Below are positions 25,089 to 33,095 of a stretch of 64,000 nt of DNA, in pieces. The DNA comes from Alphaproteobacteria bacterium (GTDB lineage: Bacteria; Pseudomonadota; Alphaproteobacteria; Micropepsales; Micropepsaceae). Each line of letters opens with the position of its first letter. The first letter of the stretch is position 1. The notes beneath the pieces were generated by a model. It saw nothing but the letters and a program-made list of their open reading frames with translations, searched no databases and had not been told where the DNA came from. The stretch lies in NCBI GenBank assembly GCA_020852655.1, contig JADZAI010000099.1, positions 37,650 through 101,649 of the forward strand, in the 5' to 3' direction. The translations under genes and the position numbers were made by a program.

Positions 25089-25805
25089 TTGTCGAACAGA
25101 TCTTCTGTCCTGCCCTGGACGATCGCCGGCGTTGCCGCCGTGGTCGCCGCCGGCGCCCTCGGATTCATGGCGGGCCGCTACACCGCCGACACCACCGCGC
25201 CCGTCGCGCCGCCTGCCGGACGCCAGCAGGCCGCCGGCCAGGATCAGCCGCCGCCGCTGCCGCCGGGCACGACCTCCGAGAAGATGGGCGACTGGACGCT
25301 CTACTGTCAGGAGATCCCGAACGCCGGCAAGAAGTCATGCTTCGCGATGTTCGAATCGCTGAATGCCGACCGCAAGGTTATGCTCGCCGTCGTCGCCGGC
25401 TACGACACGAACGCCAACCGGACGCTGCTCGTCCGCGTGCCGCTCGGCGTCCAGATCGACAAGGGCGTGGAGTTCGCGCTCGGCGGGAAGCCGCCCGAGG
25501 CTTTCTCGTTCAGCACCTGCAACGACGTGAGCTGCGACGCCGTCCTCATCGTCTCGGATGACGGCTTCAAGCAGTTGACGGAGGCCGGCTCGTTCGAGCT
25601 CGCCTATACGCTCAACGGGCAGCGCATGGCTTCGAAGGTCTCGATGGCCGGACTGCCAGATGCGTTCGGCAAGATCGAGCGCCCGACACCGCCACCGACA
25701 CCGCCTGCTGCCGCTACGCCCGAAGGGAAGCCGGCGCCAACACCAGCGCCGACGCCCGCGCCCGACGGTACGCCCCAACCGACGCCGAAACCCACCACGC
25801 CCTGA
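25089..25805 (+). CDS. Invasion-associated locus B (IalB)-family protein
   Basis: A 238-residue protein with one N-terminal membrane anchor (about residues 9-29), a Pro/Ala/Gln linker, the IalB domain, and a long Pro-Thr-rich tail of PTPAP-like repeats. Domain marks are MGDWTLYCQEIPNAGKKSCFAM, the FSTCNDVSCDAVL pair of cysteines and ELAYTLNGQRMASKVSMAG. In-frame TGA just upstream leaves TTG 25089 as the only start that keeps the anchor. Such proteins are periplasmic and common in Alphaproteobacteria; their role is mostly unknown. It lies 14 bases upstream of the amidase gene. Confidence 0.85.
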   Translation: MSNRSSVLPWTIAGVAAVVAAGALGFMAGRYTADTTAPVAPPAGRQQAAGQDQPPPLPPGTTSEKMGDWTLYCQEIPNAGKKSCFAMFESLNADRKVMLAVVAGYDTNANRTLLVRVPLGVQIDKGVEFALGGKPPEAFSFSTCNDVSCDAVLIVSDDGFKQLTEAGSFELAYTLNGQRMASKVSMAGLPDAFGKIERPTPPPTPPAAATPEGKPAPTPAPTPAPDGTPQPTPKPTTP

Positions 25806-25819
25806 CGCGGAGATCCGGC

Positions 25820-26707
25820 ATGAGCACGCTCACCGTTGCAGCAACGCAGATGGCCTGCTCATGGGATGCCGACGCGAATATCGCGAAGGGCGAAAGGCTC
25901 GTGCGGCAGGCTGCGCAGCAAGGCGCGCGGCTGATCCTGCTCCAGGAGCTCTTCGAGACGCCCTATTTCTGCAAGGACGTCGACTACAAGTTCATGGAAC
26001 TCGCGGGACCGATCTCTGAGAACAAGGCGGTTCGCCATTTCCGCACGATCGCGCGTGAGCTCGAGGTGGTGCTGCCGATCTCGGTCTACGAGCGCGACAA
26101 CAACGCGCTCTACAATTCGCTCGCGATGATCGACACGGACGGCGAGGTGCTGGGGGTCTATCGCAAGAGCCACATCCCGGACGGCCCCGGCTATCACGAG
26201 AAATTCTACTTCAATCCCGGCGATACCGGCTTTCCGGTGTGGGAGACGCAGGTCGGCCGTGTCGGCGCCGCGGTGTGCTGGGACCAGTGGTTTCCCGAGG
26301 TCGCCCGCATCCTCGCGCTGAAGGGCGCGGAGGTGATCTGCTATCCGACGGCGATCGGATCGGAGCCGCAGGACCCGACGCTCCAGTCCAAGAATCACTG
26401 GCAGCGCACGATGCAGGGGCACGCGGCGGCGAATCTGACGCCGGTGGTCGCTTCGAACCGCATCGGCTTCGAAAAGGGCGACAAGGCCGACATCACCTTC
26501 TACGGTTCGTCCTTCATCACCGACGTCAGCGGCGCCAAGGTGGTCGAGGCGAACGAGACGGACGAGGCCGTGCTCGTGACCACGCTCGACCGCGAGGCCA
26601 ATGCCCGCACCCGCCTCAACTGGGGAGTCTTCCGCGACCGCCGGCCCGACCTCTACCGCGAACTCCTGACGCTCGACGGCAAGCATACCCACGCCAGCCG
26701 CACTTGA
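25820..26707 (+). CDS. aguB: N-carbamoylputrescine amidase
   Basis: A 295-residue nitrilase-superfamily enzyme that hydrolyses N-carbamoylputrescine to putrescine, CO2 and ammonia in the agmatine route. The catalytic triad is readable as E43 (LLQELFETPYF), K116 (YRKSHIPDGPGYHEK) and C153 (VCWDQWFPE). The FETPYFCKD and PDGPGYHEKFYF blocks are typical of AguB rather than general nitrilases. Agmatine deiminase (aguA) is not in the window. It is near, though not in, the amine-catabolism operon at 46-53 kb. Confidence 0.9.
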   Translation: MSTLTVAATQMACSWDADANIAKGERLVRQAAQQGARLILLQELFETPYFCKDVDYKFMELAGPISENKAVRHFRTIARELEVVLPISVYERDNNALYNSLAMIDTDGEVLGVYRKSHIPDGPGYHEKFYFNPGDTGFPVWETQVGRVGAAVCWDQWFPEVARILALKGAEVICYPTAIGSEPQDPTLQSKNHWQRTMQGHAAANLTPVVASNRIGFEKGDKADITFYGSSFITDVSGAKVVEANETDEAVLVTTLDREANARTRLNWGVFRDRRPDLYRELLTLDGKHTHASRT

Positions 26708-26720
26708 CCGTACAGCCTGG

Positions 26721-28013
26721 TCAGGCCGCCAGGTCGAACCGGATCGGCAGCGTCTTGGGGCCATTCACGAAGATCGCCTGCGTGAGCTTCGGGTCGCCCG
26801 CGAGCGACAGCGTCTTCAGCCGCGGCAGCAGGGTCTCGAACAGAATGCGCATTTCCATCCTGGCGAGATGCTGGCCCAGGCAGACATGCGACCCGTAGCC
26901 AAACGCCAAATGCTTGTTCGGCTTGCGGTCGGCGCGGAAGATGAAGGGGTCTTCGAACACCTCCTCGTCCCGGTTGCCCGAGGCGTAGCAGAGCATCAGC
27001 CAGTCATCCTTCCTGATCGTCTGGCCGGCGAGTTCTGTGTCGGCGGTGGCCGAGCGCATGAAGTGCTTCACCGGCGTCGTCCAGCGGATCGCCTCCTCGA
27101 TAAGGCTGGGAATCAGCGAGGGATCCTCCTTCACCAGCCTGAACTGGTCCGGGTTCTCCGCAAGCGCCCAGATCGCGCCGGCGGTGGAGGACGACGTCGT
27201 ATCGTGGCCGGCGGTCGCGACGATGACGTAATAGCTCAGCGCCTCCAGTTCCGAGATCGGCGCGCCGTCGATCGTCGAGTTGGCGATGACGCTGGCGAGG
27301 TCGTCGCTGGGGTTGGCCCGGCGGTCGGCGGTGAGCTTGCCGAAATAGGCGTAGAAGTCGGCGATCGTCTCCAGCACCGGCGCGCGCTGGTCCTGGCCGC
27401 TCATGCCGCTGGTGTCGCCGTCGCGCGCGGTGTCAGGGTCGGATGCGCCGAACAATTCCTGGGTCAGCTTGAGCATGCGCGGCATGTCGCTGTCGGGAAC
27501 GCCGAGAATCTCCATGATCACGCGCAGCGGATAGTGCAGCGCCACGTCCTGCACGAAGTCGCAGACGCCGCCGCGCGAGGCCATCTTGTCGACGGCGTCT
27601 TCGGCAAGCTCGCGAATGCGCCCCTCGAGCTTCTTGATGTTGTTGGGCATGAACCAGGCCTGGGTCAGCGTGCGGTATTTGGGATGGTCCGGCGCATCCA
27701 TCGAGACGAGGCTGCGGATGAGGTGGATGCTGCCGCCGGTCATCTGGCGCACGAAGCGCTCGCCTTCCTGCGTGCCGAGCGTCGTCATCTTGTCGCCCGA
27801 GTGGAAGAGGTCGTTCTGGCGGCTGACCTCCAGGATATCCGCGTGCTTCGTCACCACCCAGAACGGATCGAAGCCTTCGATCTCGGCCTTGCCCAGCGGG
27901 CAGTTCGCGCGCAGCCACGAATAGGCGTTGTGCAGCCTTTCATCGGCGTAGGCACGGGGATCGATCAGCACCTTCGCAACATCGTCCGGCACGCGCGGAA
28001 CCACAGCCGTCAT
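26721..28013 (-). CDS. Cytochrome P450
   Basis: A 430-residue soluble class I P450. The I-helix oxygen-activation motif reads VATAGHDTTSSS, the K-helix ExxR is in LIEEAIRWTTP, and the heme loop FGYGSHVCLGQHLAR gives the proximal thiolate C378. It would need a ferredoxin and reductase, neither of which is nearby. Sequence flavour is that of bacterial monooxygenases acting on terpenes, steroids or fatty acids. The start overlaps the TetR stop in ATGA, so the regulator and the P450 form one transcript, divergent from the alcohol dehydrogenase. Confidence 0.93.
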   Translation of the reverse strand: MTAVVPRVPDDVAKVLIDPRAYADERLHNAYSWLRANCPLGKAEIEGFDPFWVVTKHADILEVSRQNDLFHSGDKMTTLGTQEGERFVRQMTGGSIHLIRSLVSMDAPDHPKYRTLTQAWFMPNNIKKLEGRIRELAEDAVDKMASRGGVCDFVQDVALHYPLRVIMEILGVPDSDMPRMLKLTQELFGASDPDTARDGDTSGMSGQDQRAPVLETIADFYAYFGKLTADRRANPSDDLASVIANSTIDGAPISELEALSYYVIVATAGHDTTSSSTAGAIWALAENPDQFRLVKEDPSLIPSLIEEAIRWTTPVKHFMRSATADTELAGQTIRKDDWLMLCYASGNRDEEVFEDPFIFRADRKPNKHLAFGYGSHVCLGQHLARMEMRILFETLLPRLKTLSLAGDPKLTQAIFVNGPKTLPIRFDLAA

Positions 28014-28663
28014 GAAACCCTCCCACTTTCGTCCGCCGGCCTTGTTGCCGGCTGGTTCAGAATTCCGTCCATCAGCATGGCGACCGTCGTCTCCGTGAAG
28101 CGACGGCACAGGACGTCGTCGACGTCGCCGATGCCGAATACGGCGCGCAACGTCGCGCGCTGCATGAAGATGTTGGCGCAGGCGCCGATCGCGGCGAAAT
28201 GAAAGTGCATCGCATCCATGCCCGGCGCGATCGCGGCCAGCAATCGCGCCTGCATCGCCGCCAGCGGCTCGGCGAAGAAGCCCGAGACGGCCCTCGCGCT
28301 GGGGCTCGCCGGGTCTTGCAACAGCGCCGCAAGCAACGCGTAAAGATAGGGGTAGCGATGGAAGGTCGCGATCACCCCTGTGAGGTGGCGGCGCATCTTG
28401 TCGGCGGGCGGCATTTCTCGCGCCATCAACGCCTCTGCCTGCGCAAGCGCCTCATCGGCATTGCGCCGGGCGAGCGCCAGAAGCAGGCCCTCCTTGCCGC
28501 CGAAGTGATACGAGACGAGCGCGATATTGGCCCCGGCGCGCTCGGCAATCTGGCTCAGCGGAATGTCGATCGTGCCGCGCTCGGTCATGAGGGCGGCTGT
28601 CGCGTCCAGAAAGGCGTTGCGCGTCTCCGCGCCGGCCGCCGTCTTGCGCGCCGTCGCCGCCAT
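28010..28663 (-). CDS. TetR-family transcriptional regulator
   Basis: A 217-residue repressor. The N-terminal helix-turn-helix is clear (LSQIAERAGANIALVSYHFGGKEGLL, about residues 36-61), and the C-terminal ligand-binding helices resemble the CerR/YbiH-like C-terminal domain. It is coupled to the P450 by an ATGA overlap. A perfect 6+6 inverted repeat with a 4-base spacer lies 30-45 bases upstream of its start in the divergent promoter, the expected position for autoregulation and control of the alcohol dehydrogenase transcript. Confidence 0.88.
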   Translation of the reverse strand: MAATARKTAAGAETRNAFLDATAALMTERGTIDIPLSQIAERAGANIALVSYHFGGKEGLLLALARRNADEALAQAEALMAREMPPADKMRRHLTGVIATFHRYPYLYALLAALLQDPASPSARAVSGFFAEPLAAMQARLLAAIAPGMDAMHFHFAAIGACANIFMQRATLRAVFGIGDVDDVLCRRFTETTVAMLMDGILNQPATRPADESGRVS

Positions 28664-28692
28664 GGCCCCCTCCGTTGCATTTTCGGCGCCAG

Positions 28693-28708
28693 TTAAATAC
28701 TCATTTAA
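28693..28708. promoter_or_regulatory. Likely TetR operator in the divergent promoter
   Basis: TTAAAT-actc-ATTTAA is a perfect inverted repeat and an AT-rich island in GC-rich DNA. It sits in the 85-base gap between the tetR start (28663) and the alcohol dehydrogenase start (28749). Position and symmetry suit a TetR dimer; the actual binder is inferred. Confidence 0.6.
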
Positions 28709-28748
28709 GCGCGGGCCCCGTCAAGAGGGCAGCCGCAAGGGACATCAG

Positions 28749-29846
28749 ATGCAAGTCACTGCTGCGGTTGCGCGCGCGGGCGAGCCCGACTTCAAGATCG
28801 AGACCGTGACGCTGGACGATCCGCGCGAGGACGAGATCCTCGTCCGTGTCGTCGGGGTCGGGCTTTGCCATACCGACATCGTCTTCAAGGCCTCGGGCAC
28901 GATCGCGCCGCCGGCGGTGCTGGGCCATGAGGGCTCAGGCATCGTCGAGAAGGTCGGCGCGAAGGTCACGAAGGTGGCCCCGGGCGACCGCGTCGCGATG
29001 ACCTTCCGCTCCTGCGGCGCCTGCCCGCGCTGCCGGAAGGGCGAGCCGGCCTATTGCCACACGATGCCGATGCTCAACTACACGGGCATGCGGACCGACG
29101 GATCGAAGGCCCTCAGCAAGGACGGCGAGGCGATCGCCGGGAATTTCTTCGGCCAGTCCAGCTTCGCAACCTATGCGCTGACCTATGAGCGCAACGTCGT
29201 GAAGGTGCCGGACGGCGTGCCGCTGGAGCTGATGGGGCCGCTCGGCTGCGGCGTGCAGACCGGCGCAGGCGGGGTGATGCGCTCGCTGGGATGCGAGAAG
29301 GGCTCGTCGATCCTGATCCTCGGCGGCGGCGCCGTCGGGCTGTCGGCGGTCATGGGCGCCAAAATCCAGGGCTGTAGCACCATCATCGTGCTGGAGCCGC
29401 ACGAGGCGCGCCGCAAGCTGGCACTGGAACTCGGCGCGACGCACGCGATCGACCCGAAGGCCGAGACCGACTTCGCCGCCGAGGTGCGCAGGATCGTGCC
29501 CATCGGCGTCGACTACGCCTTCGACACGACCGGCATCCCGCCGGTGCTTCAGGCGACGATGACCTGCCTCGGCCCGCACGGCGTCTTCGGCATCGTCGGC
29601 ATCGCGCCGCCGGGAACGCCGATGCCGGGCGACCTCATGACAGCCGTGACCTTCGGCCACACCGTTAAGGGCATCATCGAGGGCGACAGCGATCCCGACG
29701 TGTTCATCCCCGAAATGATCGAACATTATCGCGCGGGCCGCTTGCCTTTCGACAAATTGATCCGCACCTATCCCCTGTCCGATATCAACAAGGCCATCGC
29801 CGATCAGCATCACGGCGACTGCGTAAAGGTCGTCCTGCTGACGTGA
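28749..29846 (+). CDS. Zinc-dependent alcohol dehydrogenase (aryl/allylic alcohol type)
   Basis: A 365-residue medium-chain dehydrogenase. The catalytic zinc site is C40-H41 (VGLCHTDI) with H60-E61 (LGHEG). The structural zinc cysteines are in SCGACPRCRKGEPAYC, and the NAD-binding glycines in ILGGGAVGLSAV. The family resembles benzyl/geraniol alcohol dehydrogenases such as XylB. AAGGGA precedes ATG 28749. It begins the transcript divergent from tetR-P450 and probably oxidises an alcohol produced by the P450, with an aldehyde dehydrogenase downstream. Confidence 0.9.
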   Translation: MQVTAAVARAGEPDFKIETVTLDDPREDEILVRVVGVGLCHTDIVFKASGTIAPPAVLGHEGSGIVEKVGAKVTKVAPGDRVAMTFRSCGACPRCRKGEPAYCHTMPMLNYTGMRTDGSKALSKDGEAIAGNFFGQSSFATYALTYERNVVKVPDGVPLELMGPLGCGVQTGAGGVMRSLGCEKGSSILILGGGAVGLSAVMGAKIQGCSTIIVLEPHEARRKLALELGATHAIDPKAETDFAAEVRRIVPIGVDYAFDTTGIPPVLQATMTCLGPHGVFGIVGIAPPGTPMPGDLMTAVTFGHTVKGIIEGDSDPDVFIPEMIEHYRAGRLPFDKLIRTYPLSDINKAIADQHHGDCVKVVLLT

Positions 29847-29869
29847 ACCATGGCCGTCAGGAGGAAGTC

Positions 29870-30664
29870 ATGGCCGACGAGGATCACGTCAGCGTCACCC
29901 GGCATGGCAAGCTCGCCGTCCTGACGCTGGAACGGCCGGCGCAGCTTAACGCCGTCACCCACCGGATGATCGGCGCCATCGAGCGCGAGGCGCGCAAGGC
30001 CGAGAAGGACCCCGACGTCGCGGCGATCTGCATCACCGGCTCGGGCCGCGGCTTCTGCGCCGGGCTCGACATGACGGTGCTGGCCGAAACGACCAAGGGC
30101 GACGGCACGCTGAGCTCCGACGCGCCGCTTTTCGGCTTCCTGCTCCAGATCTCCAAACCCGTAATCGCCGCCGTGAACGGCGTCGCCGCCGGCGGCGGCT
30201 TCGTCCTCGCGATGATGTGCGACATGCGCTTCTTCTCCGAAGAAGCGACCATGACGACCGTCTTCGGCAAGCGCGGCCTCGTCGCCGAGCATGCGACCTC
30301 GTGGCTCTTGCCGCGCATCGTCGGCCTCAGCCGCGCCCTCGACCTGCTGTGGAGCTCGCGCCGTTTTGACGCAGCGGAAGCCTACCGCATCGGCTTTGCC
30401 GATCGCATCGTGAAGCCGGGCGAACTGATCGAAGCCGTCTCCGCCTATGTCGACGACATGGCGGCCAATGTCGCGCCGACCTCCATCGCGATCATGAAGC
30501 GCCAGGTGCTGGACGATCTCGGCCTGCCCTTCGCGGAGTCGGCGACGCGCACGGCCCGCTACATCCGCGCCAATCTTACCCACCCGGACTCGAAGGAGGG
30601 CGCGCGCTCCTTCATCGAGCGCCGGCCGCCCGCCTTCGCCAAGTGGACGGGCTGGCAGGCGTGA
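29870..30664 (+). CDS. Enoyl-CoA hydratase/isomerase-family protein
   Basis: A crotonase-fold protein of about 264 residues. The oxyanion-hole segments are ICITGSGRGFCAGLDMT and KPVIAAVNGVAAGGGFVLAMMCDMRF. The second catalytic glutamate position falls in FGKRGLVAEHATSWLLPRIVG. ATG 29870 has an ideal AGGAGGAAGTC site, so I prefer it to an upstream in-frame start at 29843. It follows the alcohol dehydrogenase by 23 bases and would act on a CoA thioester in the same degradative route. Confidence 0.9.
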   Translation: MADEDHVSVTRHGKLAVLTLERPAQLNAVTHRMIGAIEREARKAEKDPDVAAICITGSGRGFCAGLDMTVLAETTKGDGTLSSDAPLFGFLLQISKPVIAAVNGVAAGGGFVLAMMCDMRFFSEEATMTTVFGKRGLVAEHATSWLLPRIVGLSRALDLLWSSRRFDAAEAYRIGFADRIVKPGELIEAVSAYVDDMAANVAPTSIAIMKRQVLDDLGLPFAESATRTARYIRANLTHPDSKEGARSFIERRPPAFAKWTGWQA

Positions 30665-30665
30665 G

Positions 30666-30947
30666 GTGCAGTTCACCAGGCGCCTGCGCGAGCCCATCAT
30701 GCGCGGCGAGATCACCTGCTCGGTGCGCATCTGGCAGAGCCCGCGCGTCAAGACGGGCGGACGCTACAAGCTCGGCGCCGGGGCAATTGAAGTGACGTCG
30801 ATCCGCGAGATAGGCTTGGGCCAGATTACGGCCGATCTCGCCCGCCGCTCCGGCTTTGCCGGCGTGGTCGACCTGCTGAAGACCGCCAAACACGGCGACG
30901 GCGAGAAGGTCTATCTCGTCGAATTCGAGTATCACCCGAACACCTGA
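30666..30947 (+). CDS. ASCH-domain protein
   Basis: A 93-residue protein that matches the ASCH/PUA-like fold: REPIMRGEITCSVRIWQSP, then GGRYKLGAGAIEVTSIREIGL, then DLARRSGFAGVVDLLKTAKHG and VYLVEFEYHP. ASCH domains bind RNA or modified nucleosides in known cases, which is out of place in a catabolic operon. The start is GTG 30666, one base after the hydratase stop; an ATG at 30699 would remove the conserved beginning. The aldehyde dehydrogenase follows after 8 bases, so it is embedded in the transcript. Confidence 0.8.
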   Translation: MQFTRRLREPIMRGEITCSVRIWQSPRVKTGGRYKLGAGAIEVTSIREIGLGQITADLARRSGFAGVVDLLKTAKHGDGEKVYLVEFEYHPNT

Positions 30948-30955
30948 GGAAACCC

Positions 30956-32395
30956 ATGTCCATCAAGTTCGACGAAGACTTCACCATGACGATCGACGGC
31001 AAGGCCGTCCCCGTCGGCGCCACCTTCGACGTCCTCAATCCGGCGACGGAAGAGGTTGTCGGCAAGGCCCCGGACTGCACGAAGGAACAGCTCGACGCTG
31101 CCATCGCGTCGGCCCGCAAGGCCTTCCCGAAATGGGCGGCCACGCCGATCGAAGAGCGCAAGAAGGCCCTCCTCGCCATGGCCGGCGTCCTCGCCGCCAA
31201 CGCCGAGGGCCTGAAGCGCCTCCTCACCTCCGAGCAGGGCAAGACCCTCGACGGTGCCGCAGGTGACGTCCTCGGCGGCGCCCACTGGCTCTCCTCGACC
31301 GCCACGCTCGATATCCCCGAGCACGTCAACGAGGACTCGGCCGAGCGCAAGTCGATCACCCGCCACGTTCCGCTGGGCGTCGTCGGCGCCATCGCGCCGT
31401 GGAATTTTCCGATCATCCTCGCCGCCTTCAAGCTCGGCCCTGCCCTGCTCGCCGGCAACACCGTCGTGCTGAAGCCCTCGCCCTTCACGCCGCTCACCAC
31501 GCTGAAGTTCGGCGAGCTGCTGCGCGGCGTGCTGCCGCCCGGCGTCGTCAACATCGTCTCGGGCGGCGACAGCCTCGGCCCCTGGATGACCTCGCACAAG
31601 GGCTTCGACAAGATCTCCTTCACGGGCTCCAGCGCCACCGGCCGCAAGGTCATGGAATCCGCTTCGGCCTCGCTGAAGCGCGTCACCCTCGAACTCGGCG
31701 GCAACGACCCTGCGATCGTTCTCCCCGACATCGACGTCGAGAAGACGGCGCAGCAGCTCTTCTGGGCTGCCTTCGGCAATAGCGGCCAGATCTGCATCGC
31801 GACCAAGCGCATGTATATCCACAAGGACGTCTACGAGCCGCTGAAGGCCGCCTTGGTCGAAGTTGCCAAGACCATCAAGGTCGGCGACGGTTCGGAGCAA
31901 GGCACCCAGCTCGGCCCGATCAACAACAAGCTCCAGTTCCAGCGCGTCGTCAGCCTCATCCAGGACGCCAAGGACAAGGGCTACAAATTCCTCACCGGCG
32001 GCCTGCCCGAGAACCAGAAGGGCTACTTCATCCCGGTCACCATTCTCGACAACCCGCCGGAAGACAGCCGCATCGTCCAGGAAGAGCAGTTCGGCCCCGT
32101 CCTGCCGCTCATCAAGTTCGACGACATCTCCGACGTCATCGACCGCGCCAACAACACCGAATACGGCCTCGGTGCCTCCGTCTGGTCGGCGGACAGCGAC
32201 AAGGCGCTGGAGATCGCCAAGCAAATCCAGGCCGGCAATGTGTGGGTCAACGAGAGCCAGCACCTCTCCCCGCTGGCCGGCTTCGCAGGCCACAAGCAAT
32301 CGGGCGTCGGCGTGGAGAATGGCCTCGAAGGCCTCCTTGAATACACCAACACCCAGACGATCACCGTGAAGAAAGCCGCGCCAGCGGCAACCTGA
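30956..32395 (+). CDS. NAD(P)-dependent aldehyde dehydrogenase
   Basis: A 479-residue member of the ALDH superfamily. General base E246 is in LELGGNDPAIV and nucleophile C280 in NSGQICIATKR. The Rossmann glycines GSSATGRKV and the PWNFP cofactor loop are intact. It would turn the aldehyde from the upstream alcohol dehydrogenase into an acid. It sits 8 bases after the ASCH gene. Codon usage here is markedly C-ending and uniform (for example GCC, AAG, GAC), which suggests good expression. Confidence 0.92.
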   Translation: MSIKFDEDFTMTIDGKAVPVGATFDVLNPATEEVVGKAPDCTKEQLDAAIASARKAFPKWAATPIEERKKALLAMAGVLAANAEGLKRLLTSEQGKTLDGAAGDVLGGAHWLSSTATLDIPEHVNEDSAERKSITRHVPLGVVGAIAPWNFPIILAAFKLGPALLAGNTVVLKPSPFTPLTTLKFGELLRGVLPPGVVNIVSGGDSLGPWMTSHKGFDKISFTGSSATGRKVMESASASLKRVTLELGGNDPAIVLPDIDVEKTAQQLFWAAFGNSGQICIATKRMYIHKDVYEPLKAALVEVAKTIKVGDGSEQGTQLGPINNKLQFQRVVSLIQDAKDKGYKFLTGGLPENQKGYFIPVTILDNPPEDSRIVQEEQFGPVLPLIKFDDISDVIDRANNTEYGLGASVWSADSDKALEIAKQIQAGNVWVNESQHLSPLAGFAGHKQSGVGVENGLEGLLEYTNTQTITVKKAAPAAT

Positions 32396-32419
32396 GCGCA
32401 TCGCCGCCAGCACCCACCG

Positions 32420-32447
32420 GCGCGCCGAGGAACCATACCCGGCGCGC
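32420..32447 (+). other. Hairpin between aldehyde dehydrogenase and cytochrome c
   Basis: GCGCGCCG (32420-32427) pairs perfectly with CGGCGCGC (32440-32447) around a 12-base loop. It has no T tract, so it may be an attenuator or RNA-stability element rather than a full terminator. Confidence 0.35.
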
Positions 32448-32509
32448 ATGCGTTGCAGCGCCGCGCCTCCGCGTCCCCGCGCTGCCTTCAATCCTCGTAG
32501 GAGACCTTC

Positions 32510-32947
32510 ATGCGTTCCGTTCTGCCGTTTGCCGTTCTGATGGCCCTTGCCGTGCCCGCCGCTGCGGAAGACCCCGCCGCGCCTTCGGCGCCGATCCCCC
32601 TCGAGATCAAGGACGCATCCGGAAATCAGCTCTCAGGCGATCCGGGCAAGGAAAAGGGCGAGACCCAATTCAAGCAGTGCCAAGTCTGTCACACCCTGGA
32701 AGACGGCGTGAACAAGGTAGGCCCGTCCCTGTACAAGATCATCGGCCGCACCGCCGGGTCGGTGGAAGGGTTCAACTACTCCAAGGCCAACAAGGAGTCG
32801 GGTGTCGTCTGGACCGAGCAGAATATGTGGGAGTATCTGCAAAAGCCGAATGGCTTCATGCCGGGCACCAAGATGGCGTTTGCCGGCATCAAGGACCCGC
32901 AGAAGCGGGCCGACCTGATCGCCTACATCCAGCTCCACAGCAAATAG
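32510..32947 (+). CDS. Class I cytochrome c (c2-like), periplasmic
   Basis: A 145-residue protein with a Sec signal peptide ([19 protein letters not shown], cleavage near residue 19) and one heme site, CQVCH at 57-61. The methionine ligand is M122 in PGTKMAF, and [19 protein letters not shown] is the usual c2 helix region. It carries single electrons in the periplasm, for example to a terminal oxidase. A GTAGGAGACC ribosome site precedes ATG. It lies after the aldehyde dehydrogenase but is separated by 114 bases and a hairpin, so a link to the oxidation pathway is possible but unproved. Confidence 0.93.
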   Translation: MRSVLPFAVLMALAVPAAAEDPAAPSAPIPLEIKDASGNQLSGDPGKEKGETQFKQCQVCHTLEDGVNKVGPSLYKIIGRTAGSVEGFNYSKANKESGVVWTEQNMWEYLQKPNGFMPGTKMAFAGIKDPQKRADLIAYIQLHSK

Positions 32948-33046
32948 ACACCGGCCGGTCGGCGTTAAGGTAAAGCGGAGCTATTCGGCGCCGCCCCTCG
33001 TCGGACCCCGTTCAAGGCGCGCGGGTTGCAGTCCCGATCTGCCAGG

Positions 33047-33072
33047 CGCACGCCGCGACACTGCGGCGTGCG
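33047..33072 (+). other. Strong hairpin just upstream of the PrmC-like gene
   Basis: A perfect 10-base stem CGCACGCCGC (33047-33056) with GCGGCGTGCG (33063-33072) closes a 6-base loop. It occludes a possible GTG start at 33072 and ends 8 bases before a GAGGGG ribosome site. No T tract follows. Confidence 0.5.
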
Positions 33073-33095
33073 TGAACGGCACAGAGGGGAACGGC

